Below, in pieces: positions 6,800-6,886 of a DNA stretch of 6,886 nucleotides. Below the pieces are notes generated by a model that made no database searches, was not told the origin of the DNA, and saw only the letters and a list, made by a program, of their open reading frames with translations. Source of the stretch: Ruminococcaceae bacterium UBA1438 (GTDB taxonomy: Bacteria > Bacillota > Clostridia > Oscillospirales > Acutalibacteraceae); NCBI GenBank assembly GCA_002329285.1, contig DCTO01000021.1, positions 42,032 through 48,917 on the forward strand, read 5' to 3'. How positions within the stretch are numbered: the first letter of the stretch is position 1; the number at the start of each line of letters is the position of its first letter. A program made the translations under genes and the position numbers.

Positions 6800-6886
6800 A
6801 TGGAGAAATGCAGAAATTTTAAAAGATGCGGCGGATGCCAGCTGCCTAATCTTGAATATGAGCAGCAGCTCGAATATAAGCAGAAG
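6800..6886 (+). CDS. TrmA/RlmD-family RNA (uracil-5-)-methyltransferase, N-terminal 29 codons only
   Basis: The visible residues begin MEKCRNFKRCGGCQL and continue with LEYEQQLEYKQK. The pattern C-x5-C-G-G-C-Q (Cys4, Cys10, Cys13), followed by a helix rich in Gln, Glu and Lys, is the start of the 4Fe-4S-binding region of RumA/RlmD-type enzymes, which make 5-methyluridine in 23S rRNA or tRNA using S-adenosylmethionine. The fourth cluster Cys and the methyltransferase domain lie beyond the window. In E. coli RlmD an RNA-binding TRAM domain comes before this motif; here the Cys motif starts at residue 4, so the protein lacks an N-terminal TRAM domain. The family is well supported; whether the target is 23S rRNA or tRNA cannot be told. 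It is transcribed away from the peptidase operon. Confidence 0.88.
   Translation, partial: MEKCRNFKRCGGCQLPNLEYEQQLEYKQK

Overview
The window looks like chromosome of an anaerobic, Gram-positive, Clostridia-type Firmicute, probably a gut commensal. The support is indirect: moderately AT-rich DNA, Shine-Dalgarno sites of the GAGG type, textbook sigma-A promoters, a secreted subtilase with BspA-type leucine-rich repeats and Ig-like modules, and a Clostridia-like M16C peptidase. There is no 16S gene or other marker, so nothing finer than class is claimed.

Layout. Almost the whole window is coding. Positions 1-3740 (minus strand) hold the first 1246 codons of a very large secreted subtilisin-family (S8) protease that runs off the left edge with no stop. 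Its visible modules, in order, are: signal peptide, copper-amine-oxidase-N-like domain, I9-like propeptide, catalytic domain with a complete Asp/His/Ser triad and oxyanion Asn, chitobiase/hexosaminidase-C-like domain, about 17 BspA-type LRRs, and tandem Ig-like modules. Only 12 bases upstream of it (same strand, 3753-6644) ends a complete 963-residue cytosolic M16C metallopeptidase of the presequence-protease (PreP) type. The two almost certainly form one transcription unit, M16C first. A 155-bp intergenic region (6645-6799) carries two divergent promoters with -35 boxes 10 bp apart. To its right, on the plus strand from 6800, begins a TrmA/RlmD-family RNA uracil-5-methyltransferase, of which only 29 codons are visible.

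How the genes may work together. The pairing of an exported endoprotease with a cytosolic oligopeptidase is compatible with a peptide-use route, in which the S8 enzyme cuts protein outside and M16C finishes imported peptides. It could equally be a housekeeping peptidase that happens to be co-transcribed. This is inference; no transporter is in view. The methyltransferase is functionally unrelated and is linked only through the shared promoter region.

I see no mobile element, CRISPR array, tRNA, rRNA, riboswitch or terminator. No gene-free stretch exceeds 155 bases. I found no clearly new system; the most unusual item is the module combination of the S8 protein.
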